Assembly (NCBI GenBank): GCA_045611845.1
Contig: JAZKXZ010000011.1
Location: forward strand, 1-48,822
Origin: Enterocola sp045611845
Lineage (GTDB): Bacteria; Bacteroidota; Bacteroidia; Bacteroidales; Paludibacteraceae
Length of the DNA: 48,822 nucleotides
Reading direction: 5' to 3'
How positions within the stretch are numbered: the stretch's first letter is position 1; each line of letters starts with the position of its first letter. Of the stretch, positions 40,625 to 48,465 are shown piece by piece. Both the position numbers and the translations under genes were made by a program. Below the pieces are notes generated by a model. The model searched no databases and was not told where the DNA came from. It was given only the letters and a program-made list of their open reading frames with translations.

Positions 40625-41633
40625 TCTACCAGATGGTATCGTTATTAACGAAAACGACTACAAAAAGTTATTTCATCAAACAGTTGAAATAATTGAACGT
40701 TCACGGGTAAAAGTTGCCAAACAGATTAATTCCACACGAACATCTACTTATTGGGAAATAGGAAAGCTACTTACTGAATTAAAGATAGACAGCAAACATG
40801 GTGATGGAATAGTTGAAAGATTATCTATTGATTTAAAGAAAAAATATCCTAACATGGGACTATCTCCGAGAAATTTATGGGACATGAAACGATTCTATCT
40901 TATTTATTATCAAGAAGATAAAAAACTGCGACAGGCTGTCGCAGTTTTGCCATGGGGACATAATCTTCTACTAATGAACAATAATCTTTCTGCAGAGAAT
41001 ATAATTTTTTACTCAAATGAAGTTTGTTCCAAAGGATGGTCAAGAGAAATGCTTCTTAATGCCATAAAAGCAGAATTTCATCTTTCTGTTGAACACATTG
41101 ATAAATCTAATAACTTTTCAGAAACGTTATCTCCTACACAAGCAGAATACGCTAATGAGGTTTTCCGTAGTACATATAATATTGGTTTTATTGACGCTGT
41201 TGAGCCACTTAAAGAACTAGATTTAGAGAAGCGACTTGTTAACAAAATCACATCATTTATAATGGAATTAGGGAAAGGCTTTAGTTTTATAGGTAATCAA
41301 TATACATTAACGTACAACAACAAAGAATATAGAGTTGATTTATTGTTTTATAATCGTCAACTCCAATCTATGGTTGCTATAGAACTTAAAATAGGTGAAT
41401 TTAAACCTGAATATGTTGGTAAAATGAACTTTTATTTATCACTTCTTGATAAATTAGAAAAACTTCCTAGTGAGAATCCTTCAATAGGAATTATATTATG
41501 TGCTAGCAAGGAGCACCTAGAGGTTGAACTTGCGCTACAAGATATTAACAAACCTATTTCTGTTGCAGAATATAAATACCTATTCCCTAAGGAAAAATTA
41601 CAAAATATATTATTAAACGAATTATCAAAGTAG
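40581..41633 (+). CDS. DUF1016 (YhcG-type) PDDEXK nuclease-domain protein
   Basis: 350 residues from MKKENQIIGN. The N-terminal helical DUF1016 domain (about 20-180) has ARTSTYWEIGK-like (RTSTYWEIGKLLTEL) and SPRNLWDMKRFY and LPWGHNLLLM blocks. The C-terminal nuclease-type domain (about 205-345) has FSFIGNQYTL, D253 in YRVDLLFYN and the ExK pair E268/K270 in AIELKIGEFKPEY, followed by the conserved GKMNFYLSLLD. Such genes are common near restriction systems and mobile DNA. The GTG at 40503 also opens the frame, but lies in the conserved leader. A perfect 12-bp hairpin lies within the coding sequence (40922-40948). Confidence 0.88.
   Translation: MKKENQIIGNKVSVNLPDGIVINENDYKKLFHQTVEIIERSRVKVAKQINSTRTSTYWEIGKLLTELKIDSKHGDGIVERLSIDLKKKYPNMGLSPRNLWDMKRFYLIYYQEDKKLRQAVAVLPWGHNLLLMNNNLSAENIIFYSNEVCSKGWSREMLLNAIKAEFHLSVEHIDKSNNFSETLSPTQAEYANEVFRSTYNIGFIDAVEPLKELDLEKRLVNKITSFIMELGKGFSFIGNQYTLTYNNKEYRVDLLFYNRQLQSMVAIELKIGEFKPEYVGKMNFYLSLLDKLEKLPSENPSIGIILCASKEHLEVELALQDINKPISVAEYKYLFPKEKLQNILLNELSK
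40922..40948. repeat. Perfect hairpin inside the DUF1016 coding sequence
   Basis: AAAACTGCGACA (40922-40933) and TGTCGCAGTTTT (40937-40948) pair without mismatch across a 3-base centre. It looks like an intrinsic terminator on both strands but encodes KLRQAVAVL, part of the conserved block before LPWGHN. Confidence 0.75.
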
Positions 41634-41684
41634 ATTTTCAAACAATACAAGAACGAATTAAATCTACATAATAACTTATTAAAT

Positions 41685-41715
41685 TTTGCATTATGGGAGG
41701 TATGTATTAACTTTG
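41685..41715 (+). promoter_or_regulatory. Promoter of the symporter gene
   Basis: TTTG (41685-41688) and TAACTTTG (41708-41715), spacer 19, followed by C. The ATG at 41723 is only 7 bases past the -7 element, so the message is probably leaderless or nearly so. Confidence 0.7.
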
Positions 41716-41722
41716 CAAGGCT

Positions 41723-43147
41723 ATGTGGGTGATACTAGTTATATACCTTAGTTTGATATTGGGCGTGGCTCTATATAAGAGGAGACGTGGCAACAAGGCA
41801 TTTTTCACTGCGGAGAAAAATTCTTCTTGGACGATGGTGGCTTTTGGTATGCTCGGCGCATCGCTTTCTGGCATTTCTTTTATTTCTGTGCCAGGGATGG
41901 CTCCGAGCAGTAGCTTCACCTATATGCAACTAGTGCTTGGGTTTTCACTTGGTTATATTATAGTGGCAAAGGTGCTTCTGCCACTATACTACAAACTAAA
42001 CCTCACTAACATCTACGAATACCTAGAACAAAGGCTCGGAAGTAAATCCTACCACACCGCTTCTTTGTTTTTTATCCTAAGTAGAGGTCTTGGTTCTGCT
42101 GCTAGACTCTATGTGAGTGCATTTCTAATTCACACATTTATATTTGCTCCTTTGGGCATCCCATTCCCTTTGGTTGCATTTCTTATGGTAGCATTTATCT
42201 ACCTCTACACATCTGTGGGTGGCATTCATACCCTTGTTAAAACCGATGTAATACAAACAATTTTCCTACTTGGAGCACTTGTTGGTTTACTTGTTTTAGC
42301 ATACCTTGGACTTGACCACAGCAGTGCAAGTGTGGGACTTTCTGAGCAATCATTCATAGTCACAGACTGGGCTGCAAAAAACAATTTCGTAAAATACGTG
42401 CTTAGCGGTATGCTTATTACCGTGTGTATGACGGGGCTCGACCAAGATATGATGCAAAAAAATCTTACCTGTCGCACACTAAAGGAAGCACAAAAGAATA
42501 TGTATAGCTATGGTTTTATGTTCCTGCCTATCAACTTTTTGTTTCTTCTTTTAGGTCTATACGTTGGAGGACTTTTCATCCAAAACGGCATTAGTATCCC
42601 AACAGAAAACGATATGCTACTTCCAGAGGCTGTGAGTATGGGACTTCTACCTACCATGGCAACATACATTTTTATAATAGGCATTATTTCGGCATCGCTT
42701 TCTAGTGCAGATTCCACTTTTGTGTCACTTACCACCACTATTTCCACTACATTCTGCCCTACTCAGATAAAAGGGAATGAAGGTAAATTTGAAAGTTTCA
42801 GAAAACTAACTCATATAGCAGTCGGAGTATTTTTCTGCCTAATGCTAATGGTATTTTACTTTGTGGGAAGCGACAATATGATAGACCTACTCTTTAGTTT
42901 GGCTTCGTACACATACGGTCCGCTGCTTGGTCTATTTGCCTTTTCAATGTTTACCAAATACAAAATCAACGATAAATTTTCACCTATCATTTGTGTAATT
43001 TCACCTCTTATATGCCTTATAATACAGTATATGAGCAATAATTCTTTCGGGTACGAATTGTTATTGTTAAATGGAATTATTACTTTTGTAGGATTATTAC
43101 TTATAAAACGAAATGATAGTACAGAGCGCAAAATTCTTAATAAGTAG
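41723..43147 (+). CDS. Sodium:solute symporter family transporter
   Basis: 474-residue inner-membrane transporter with about 13 helices, SSS family (LeuT fold). Typical blocks: the N-terminal helix, FFTAEKNSSWTMVAFGMLGASLSGISFISVPGMA, the LPLYYKLNLTNIYEYLEQRLG cytoplasmic loop, YTSVGGIHTLVKTDVIQ and GIISASLSSADSTFVSLTTTIS, whose serines sit in the sodium-site helix. Substrate (sugar, sialic acid, amino acid or vitamin) cannot be read. The last 35 bases overlap engB, so the two are cotranscribed. Short or absent leader. Confidence 0.9.
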   Translation: MWVILVIYLSLILGVALYKRRRGNKAFFTAEKNSSWTMVAFGMLGASLSGISFISVPGMAPSSSFTYMQLVLGFSLGYIIVAKVLLPLYYKLNLTNIYEYLEQRLGSKSYHTASLFFILSRGLGSAARLYVSAFLIHTFIFAPLGIPFPLVAFLMVAFIYLYTSVGGIHTLVKTDVIQTIFLLGALVGLLVLAYLGLDHSSASVGLSEQSFIVTDWAAKNNFVKYVLSGMLITVCMTGLDQDMMQKNLTCRTLKEAQKNMYSYGFMFLPINFLFLLLGLYVGGLFIQNGISIPTENDMLLPEAVSMGLLPTMATYIFIIGIISASLSSADSTFVSLTTTISTTFCPTQIKGNEGKFESFRKLTHIAVGVFFCLMLMVFYFVGSDNMIDLLFSLASYTYGPLLGLFAFSMFTKYKINDKFSPIICVISPLICLIIQYMSNNSFGYELLLLNGIITFVGLLLIKRNDSTERKILNK

Positions 43148-43718
43148 TCCATCGGTGGCAAAATGCCCAGACAGCAAAGTGCCTGAGTATGCCTTCATAG
43201 GACGTTCAAACGTGGGCAAATCTTCGTTAATCAACTGCATTACAGGAGTAAAGGGTTTGGCCATGACTAGTTCCAAACCTGGTAAAACCCTGCTTATCAA
43301 CTACTTTAATATAAACGACAGTTGGCATTTGGTGGACCTTCCTGGTTATGGTTTTGCTCTTGCAGGCAAGAAAACACGTGCTAGCCTAGAGGAAATGATT
43401 TATGGTTATGTAAATGGTAGAGAACAACTTACTTGTCTTTTTGTTTTAATAGACTGCCGACACAAAGCGCAAAAAATAGATTTAGAGTTTATAAATTATT
43501 TAGGCGAAAATGGCGTACCTTTTGCTCTTGTTTTTACTAAAGGTGACAAACTTTCTAAAACGGCATTGAGAATTCAGGTAGAAAATTATAAAAACACCCT
43601 GCTTGAAACATGGGAAGAACTTCCTCCTATATTCGTAACCTCATCGGAAACAGGAAAAGGGAAAGAGGAAATTCTTGAATATATAGAGGGAATTAACACA
43701 CAGATAGCAGATATTTAG
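43113..43718 (+). CDS. engB: Ribosome biogenesis GTPase EngB (YsxC/YihA)
   Basis: Essential-type GTPase needed for large-subunit ribosome assembly. 201 residues with G1 GRSNVGKSS (30-38, K36), switch region SKPGKTLLINYF, G3 VDLPGYGFA, G4 VFTKGDKL and G5-like VTSSETGKG. The opening IVQSAKFLISSPSVAKCP is the normal EngB N-terminus, which supports the start at 43113 even though it lies inside the symporter gene in another frame. Confidence 0.95.
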   Translation: MIVQSAKFLISSPSVAKCPDSKVPEYAFIGRSNVGKSSLINCITGVKGLAMTSSKPGKTLLINYFNINDSWHLVDLPGYGFALAGKKTRASLEEMIYGYVNGREQLTCLFVLIDCRHKAQKIDLEFINYLGENGVPFALVFTKGDKLSKTALRIQVENYKNTLLETWEELPPIFVTSSETGKGKEEILEYIEGINTQIADI

Positions 43719-43728
43719 TTTTTTTTAC

Positions 43729-43736
43729 TATCTTTG
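43729..43736 (+). promoter_or_regulatory. -7 element of the SLC45-type transporter gene
   Basis: TATCTTTG, 38 bases before the ATG at 43775; weak -33. Confidence 0.55.
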
Positions 43737-43774
43737 TGAGTTAGAATATTATTCACTAATTTAAAATAAATACT

Positions 43775-45205
43775 ATGTTAGAAGCACAAAAAAAGATGAA
43801 GACATGGTTCTATGCTCTTCTTTCGCTTCCAGCTACAGCTATGGGTTTTGGACTTTCAGTTCAAATTTCTGCATTAAGCTGGATTTTGTCAACCAAGTAT
43901 GGTCTTGACATTCACGAGATTGGTATTGTATGGGCAGCAGGTCCTATCGCAGGTATCATTGCTCAACCTATTGTAGGTGCAGTATCAGACAAATTATGGT
44001 TTATGGGTGGACGTCGTCGTCCTTGGGTTATCCTTGGTGGTATCCTTACAGGTTTAATGCTTCTTGCCCTTCCTAACCTAGAAATTGTACAACAAGTATT
44101 CGGTATGGGTGGTGCAGAAGGTCTTCTTGCTATTGCAGTAGCAGTAGCTCTTACTCTAGACCTTGCTATCAACGTAAGTTTCAACCCTACTCGTTCTCTA
44201 GTAGCAGACTGTACAAGCAAAGAACAACGTAGTACAGGTTTCACATGGATGCAAACAGTTTCTGGTACATTCGGTGTGCTTGCTTACCTTATCGCTGTAC
44301 TTTGGGGAAATGAATTCCTTATCTATGTAGGTGCTGTTCTTGCAGTGCTATTTACTGTACTTCCTATCTTCTTTATCGAAGAACCTCGCGAACTAGCTGC
44401 TGAAGAAGAAAGCGCTGTTAAGCAAGAAAAAACTTCTGTTAAAGACATGATTGAAACCATTCTTCCACTTTCTGGTTTCCTTATCTATGGTATCTATGTG
44501 ATTTGCGGCAAATTGATGGGCGTACAAGTTGGTGGCGACATTTTTGGTCTAGACTATGTAGAAACAGCTTGTGTGGTTATTGAGCTTTTAGCTATCGCAG
44601 CAGTACTTCTAAACCTTACTCGCAGCACAGAAGACAACAACCAATTCCAAAAAATCCTTCTTGCTCACTCATTCACATGGTGGGGTGTACAAACTATGAA
44701 CATCTACATGTTCTTCTATGTATCAACAAAAATCGCAGGCCTACCAGAATCTGAATTTGCAGACATCAACTCATGGGCATTCCTTGTACGTGACTTAATT
44801 GGTGCAGTACTTCCAGTACTTGTGCTTAACGTAGTTGCTCAAAAAACAGGTATGGCTAAAACTCACACTGGTTCTATCCTACTTATGGCTCTAGGTTATG
44901 GTCTTATCTATTTCTTTGGTTCAAACATTATCGTATTCTTCGCTTCATTATGTATCGTAGGTATTGGTTGGGCATCTCTAGTATCTCTTCCATTCGCTAT
45001 CATGAGTGAACGCGTTGACCAAAGCAAAATGGGTCTATACATGGGTATCTTCAACCTATCTGTAGTACTTCCACAACTTGTAGCTTCATTCAAAATGGGT
45101 GAAGTTGTAAACAACGCAGATGACAAATCTATCATCTTCGCTATCTGTGCTATCTGTCTTCTTATCTCAGGTATCCTTTGGATAGCAGTAAAAGATAAAA
45201 AATAA
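43775..45205 (+). CDS. MFS sugar transporter, SLC45-like
   Basis: 476 residues with 12 helices. The loop between helices 2 and 3 carries DKLWFMGGRRRPWVILGG, the hallmark of the glycoside-pentoside-hexuronide/SLC45 group, which moves sucrose, maltose or related glycosides with protons. The first helix region LPATAMGFGLSVQISALSWILSTKYG fits this family in Bacteroidetes. With a secreted amylase in the window, uptake of maltose-type sugars is a reasonable inference. Own promoter and own terminator, so a single-gene unit. Codon use is strongly optimised like that of nifJ, which suggests high expression. Confidence 0.85.
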   Translation: MLEAQKKMKTWFYALLSLPATAMGFGLSVQISALSWILSTKYGLDIHEIGIVWAAGPIAGIIAQPIVGAVSDKLWFMGGRRRPWVILGGILTGLMLLALPNLEIVQQVFGMGGAEGLLAIAVAVALTLDLAINVSFNPTRSLVADCTSKEQRSTGFTWMQTVSGTFGVLAYLIAVLWGNEFLIYVGAVLAVLFTVLPIFFIEEPRELAAEEESAVKQEKTSVKDMIETILPLSGFLIYGIYVICGKLMGVQVGGDIFGLDYVETACVVIELLAIAAVLLNLTRSTEDNNQFQKILLAHSFTWWGVQTMNIYMFFYVSTKIAGLPESEFADINSWAFLVRDLIGAVLPVLVLNVVAQKTGMAKTHTGSILLMALGYGLIYFFGSNIIVFFASLCIVGIGWASLVSLPFAIMSERVDQSKMGLYMGIFNLSVVLPQLVASFKMGEVVNNADDKSIIFAICAICLLISGILWIAVKDKK

Positions 45206-45230
45206 GAGTTTATCTAAACTTTACATACTT

Positions 45231-45264
45231 AAAAGAGGCGTCATAATTGGCGCCTCTTATTTTG
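45231..45264 (+). terminator. Terminator of the SLC45-type transporter gene
   Basis: Stem AAGAGGCG (45233-45240) with CGCCTCTT (45251-45258), loop of ten, then ATTTTG. Confidence 0.7.
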
Positions 45265-45291
45265 TAAACCGCATAATTGCAAAAACCAACT

Positions 45292-45804
45292 ATGAAAAAA
45301 CTATTCTTTTCACTTATTCTTTCATTAATTTGTTCTCTTGCATATTCAAATGAAACATTTGAACAAACAGATTTAAGCAATGAGGAATCATTTGTTGTTT
45401 TACAATCAGACTCAATCACTATTCAAAACATTGCATACGCAGAGCTAAATCTTATAGAAATAAATAAGATGCGTTTAAAAGGGAAAGGAATGTTTGCTGG
45501 TGGTCTAACTTTAACATGTACTGGTGGAGTGCTTTTAGGTGGAGGGGCTATTGCTTTCTACTGTGGATTTATGGGAGCCCTTACACAATCACCATGGGCA
45601 AGAGGAGCCCTGATAGGAGGTTCACACGCAATGCTAACTGGACTTGCATTTGGTGCTGCAGGCATACCTCTCACTGTATTTGGTGTAAAAAAAATGAATA
45701 AAGCAGCAGAGCTAAAAGATATTTACATCGAAAACCATCCAGAAGAAGTAACCTTATCACTACAATCAAGCTGCGAGGGCATCGGCTTAGCGCTAAGGTT
45801 CTAA
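45292..45804 (+). CDS. Small exported glycine-rich protein
   Basis: 170 residues; signal peptide MKKLFFSLILSLICSLAYS, then an acidic stretch NETFEQTDLSNEESFVV, and two glycine-rich hydrophobic segments (about 70-95 and 103-130: GGLTLTCTGGVLLGGGAIAF and GGSHAMLTGLAFGAAGIPLTVFGV). It ends in GIGLALRF, with a terminal Phe as in outer-membrane proteins. I do not recognise the family beyond similar small exported proteins of Bacteroidetes. The start is the ATG at 45292; the TTG at 45277 would put residues before the signal peptide. Confidence 0.7.
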   Translation: MKKLFFSLILSLICSLAYSNETFEQTDLSNEESFVVLQSDSITIQNIAYAELNLIEINKMRLKGKGMFAGGLTLTCTGGVLLGGGAIAFYCGFMGALTQSPWARGALIGGSHAMLTGLAFGAAGIPLTVFGVKKMNKAAELKDIYIENHPEEVTLSLQSSCEGIGLALRF

Positions 45805-45808
45805 ATGT

Positions 45809-45841
45809 ATGAGTTGAATTAAAAGATGTAATTCAGCTCAT
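45809..45841. terminator. Terminator between the small exported protein gene and the double ABC ATPase
   Basis: Stem ATGAGTTGAATT (45809-45820) with AATTCAGCTCAT (45830-45841), one G-T pair, 9-base loop, followed by ATTATTTTA. Serves two converging genes. Confidence 0.6.
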
Positions 45842-45842
45842 A

Positions 45843-47279
45843 TTATTTTAGTTCGTATATATGATTAACACTTTCGGGGATTTCTGCTCGGTAGTGGGTA
45901 ACAAAGATTAGGCTTTTATCTGCTTGGGCGGCGAAGGTGGAAATCATCTTTAGGCAACGTTTTTTGTTTGCCACATCCATACCATGAAATGGTTCGTCTA
46001 GGATAAGAAGTTGTGGATTTTTCACAATGGCACGGGCAAAAAGTAGCATACGTTGTTCACCTGCCGATACTTGCAAGAATGGTTTATCTGCCAAATGTTC
46101 TATACCTAATTCTTTCATAAGAAGCAGTGCACGCTCGGTTTGCTTATCAGAACATTTTCTAAACAAACCAACACTATCAAAATATCCAGACTGTACCACT
46201 TTTAGGCAAGGAACATTTTCTCTATAATAAAGGTGCATTTCAGACGAAGTGTAACCAATGCGTTTTTTAATATCCCAAATGCTCTCGCCAGAGCCACGCT
46301 TGCGGTCAAAAAGCCAAATAGGAAGCGAATATCCTTGTGGATTGTCTGCAAAAATATAACTTAAAAGGGTTGACTTACCAGAACCATTTGGTCCAAGAAG
46401 TGCCCATTTCTCACCTTTTTTAATATCCCAAGTAACATCTTCTTGCAGCACCACCCCATCGTAAGCAATGCGCACACCACGCATACTCACAGTATTTTCG
46501 TAATCCTCACTACCTAAATCCAGATGTTCAAACTCATAGTTTCCTGGTAGCTGTACCTCTGCTACTGCAGGCAGATTCTTTTTCTCACCCGCATACACCA
46601 CATTGCAAGCATCTAAATGTAGTAAATGAGTACTGCAAGATGGAATATCACGAGCGTCTGACACAATGAAAAGCATTTGAATACCTTGTTCTTTAAGGTA
46701 AGCGAACACATTCTCCATATCTGCGCGTGTTTGCACATCAAGACCAATAAAAGGATTGTCAAAAATAAGCATTCGAGGTTTTTCAAGCAATGCTTTTGCA
46801 ATAATTAGTCTACGAAGTTGACCACTTGAAAGAGTTATAAGTCTTTGAGGAAGTAGTTTACGCAGGCGAAACAGGTCTATAATTTTCTCTAGCCAAGCCT
46901 CATCTTCTACCCCACTCATAAGTTCGCCCACTGTAGGATACCAATCTACTTCATACACGTTGAAACGTTGTTGATAATAAGCATCTCTAAAGTCGGAAAA
47001 AGAATATGTAGATTGAAAATGAATAGTCTTTATAAACTGACGTGGATAGATAAACTCAGATGTGGTTTTGCGAATCTCATCCATAAATGGATATTCTATA
47101 TTGCCACTCATTAGGCCATATCTACCACAAATAATTTCACTAAGCAGAGTTTTACCACTACCGTTTGCTCCATAAAAAGTCCACACATCACCCTCATTCA
47201 TTGTAAAAGAAATAGGCGAAGCAAACTTCACACCCGGAATTCGCGGAACTATATTGTCAACTTTTATAAAAACACTCAT
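45843..47279 (-). CDS. ModF-like protein with two ABC ATPase domains
   Basis: 478 residues from MSVFIKVDN; cytosolic, no membrane segments. NBD1 has Walker A GANGSGKTLLSE and signature LSSGQLRR, but its Walker B is MLIFDNPF: the catalytic Glu is N175. NBD2 has GPNGSGKSTLLS, VSAGEQRM and LLILDEPF, so it looks intact. Size and the SAGEQR type signature resemble ModF/PhrA (molybdate-linked ATPases), but no molybdate genes are near, so the role is open. The start is 47279: an in-frame ATG at 47318 lies inside the terminator hairpin of the upstream kinase gene. Confidence 0.82.
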   Translation of the reverse strand: MSVFIKVDNIVPRIPGVKFASPISFTMNEGDVWTFYGANGSGKTLLSEIICGRYGLMSGNIEYPFMDEIRKTTSEFIYPRQFIKTIHFQSTYSFSDFRDAYYQQRFNVYEVDWYPTVGELMSGVEDEAWLEKIIDLFRLRKLLPQRLITLSSGQLRRLIIAKALLEKPRMLIFDNPFIGLDVQTRADMENVFAYLKEQGIQMLFIVSDARDIPSCSTHLLHLDACNVVYAGEKKNLPAVAEVQLPGNYEFEHLDLGSEDYENTVSMRGVRIAYDGVVLQEDVTWDIKKGEKWALLGPNGSGKSTLLSYIFADNPQGYSLPIWLFDRKRGSGESIWDIKKRIGYTSSEMHLYYRENVPCLKVVQSGYFDSVGLFRKCSDKQTERALLLMKELGIEHLADKPFLQVSAGEQRMLLFARAIVKNPQLLILDEPFHGMDVANKKRCLKMISTFAAQADKSLIFVTHYRAEIPESVNHIYELK

Positions 47280-47297
47280 ATATAATTTATTTAATGT

Positions 47298-47330
47298 AAA
47301 AAAGTTTGGAACTCGCATTCCAAACTTTTT
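47298..47330 (-). terminator. Terminator of the ROK kinase gene
   Basis: GTTTGGAA (47304-47311) pairs with TTCCAAAC (47318-47325), extended by A5/T5 on both sides, 6-base loop. On the minus strand it ends in a T run. It separates the kinase from the ABC ATPase. Confidence 0.85.
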
Positions 47331-47356
47331 ATTTTATACCCTATAAAATCGATAAT

Positions 47357-48322
47357 TTAGTGTTCCCATGCTAACGCTGACGCTCCTAAGATAGCAGCAT
47401 CAGACTCATTAAGTTGTGAGAACATCACTTGGATTTTACCACGCCATTGAGGCATTACGTTTTCGTTAAGAGCTTTAACTACAGGTTCCATGATTAGGTC
47501 ACCTGCTTTTGTTAAACCACCAAACATGATGATTGCCTCTGGAGAACTAAAAGCAACGAAGTCTGCCATAGCTTGACCTAGCATTGTGCCTGTGAAGTCA
47601 AATATATCAAGAGCAAGTTCGTCACCTTGTTGTGCAGCTTCGAATACATCTTTAGAAGAGATGCTTTCTGCTGGAATACCTCTTAAAACGCTCTTTTTAT
47701 CGGTAGCTTCAAGAAGTTCACGAGCAGTACGAGCAACACCTGTAGCAGAAGCGTATGCTTCTAAGCAACCAGTCTTACCGCAACCGCAAAGACGACCGTT
47801 CTTTCTTACCATTGTAACGTGACCAAGCTCACCAGCGAAGCCGTCGTGACCATAAAGAACATAACCACCTACAACGATACCACTACCAACACCTGTACCT
47901 AAGGTGATTGTAATGAAGTTTTTCATGCCACGAGCAGCACCATATGTCATTTCACCTACTGCAGCAGCGTTAGCGTCATTGGTAAGACGTACTGGTAGAC
48001 CGATACGCTCTGTCATTAGTTCTGCAAAAGGAATCACTTTCATACCACCGAAAGTTAAGTTAACTGCGTTTTCGATAGTTCCTTTATAATAATTCGCATT
48101 TGGAGCACCAATACCAATACCACGAATTTGAGACATTGGGATATTAGCTTTTTCAACTAATTTTTCCACTGCTGTACACAAATTGTCAATAAACTCTACA
48201 TGAGAGTTGGTATCATTACTTTTAATAGCTGTTTGTGATAATACTGTACCACGTGTGTCAACGATACCGATTTTAGCTGATTGACCGCCTATGTCAATCC
48301 CTACTACATAAGGTTTGTCCAT
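47357..48322 (-). CDS. ROK-family sugar kinase (probable glucokinase)
   Basis: 321 residues; phosphorylates glucose or a related hexose. ATP-binding opening VVGIDIGGQSAKIGIVD, catalytic Asp in LTNDANAAAVGE, GTGVGSGIVVGG, the ROK zinc motif CGCGKTGCLEAYAS with the His in ELGHVTM, and the adenosine block IIMFGGLTKAG. The start is 48322 (MDKPYVVG): an in-frame ATG at 48367 lies in the promoter. Single gene between its own promoter and terminator. Glucokinase is the commonest function of this subgroup; N-acetylmannosamine or allose kinase is less likely. Confidence 0.9.
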   Translation of the reverse strand: MDKPYVVGIDIGGQSAKIGIVDTRGTVLSQTAIKSNDTNSHVEFIDNLCTAVEKLVEKANIPMSQIRGIGIGAPNANYYKGTIENAVNLTFGGMKVIPFAELMTERIGLPVRLTNDANAAAVGEMTYGAARGMKNFITITLGTGVGSGIVVGGYVLYGHDGFAGELGHVTMVRKNGRLCGCGKTGCLEAYASATGVARTARELLEATDKKSVLRGIPAESISSKDVFEAAQQGDELALDIFDFTGTMLGQAMADFVAFSSPEAIIMFGGLTKAGDLIMEPVVKALNENVMPQWRGKIQVMFSQLNESDAAILGASALAWEH

Positions 48323-48364
48323 AATATTTTTGTTTGAAGTTAAGATTATAATAATTTGATTAAG

Positions 48365-48372
48365 CAAAGATA
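48365..48372 (-). promoter_or_regulatory. -7 element of the ROK kinase gene
   Basis: TATCTTTG followed by C on the minus strand, 42 bases before the ATG at 48322. Confidence 0.55.
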
Positions 48373-48435
48373 AGCAATCATTTTTTAAAAACTTAAATTA
48401 AAGCCTAAAAATTTCTATTTTAGAAGATAAAATTG

Positions 48436-48443
48436 TAATTTTG
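48436..48443 (+). promoter_or_regulatory. -7 element of pheT
   Basis: TAATTTTG followed by C, 22 bases before the pheT ATG; no good -33. Confidence 0.5.
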
Positions 48444-48465
48444 CGAACTTAATTAAACAAAGATT

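Noticed and set aside
33764..41633. A type I restriction-modification locus
   Set aside because: RhuM and DUF1016 genes often accompany hsd genes, but no hsdR, hsdM or hsdS lies between or next to them.
11941..45815. A 12-base match AACTCATACATT at 11941 and, inverted, near 45804-45815
   Set aside because: Too short to mean more than chance in AT-rich DNA; the surroundings are unrelated.
47280..47318. 13-codon longer start of the ModF-like gene
   Set aside because: That ATG lies in the loop region of the terminator of the upstream kinase gene.
48323..48367. 15-codon longer start of the ROK kinase
   Set aside because: The upstream codons fall in the promoter; the family begins near KPYVVGIDIGG.
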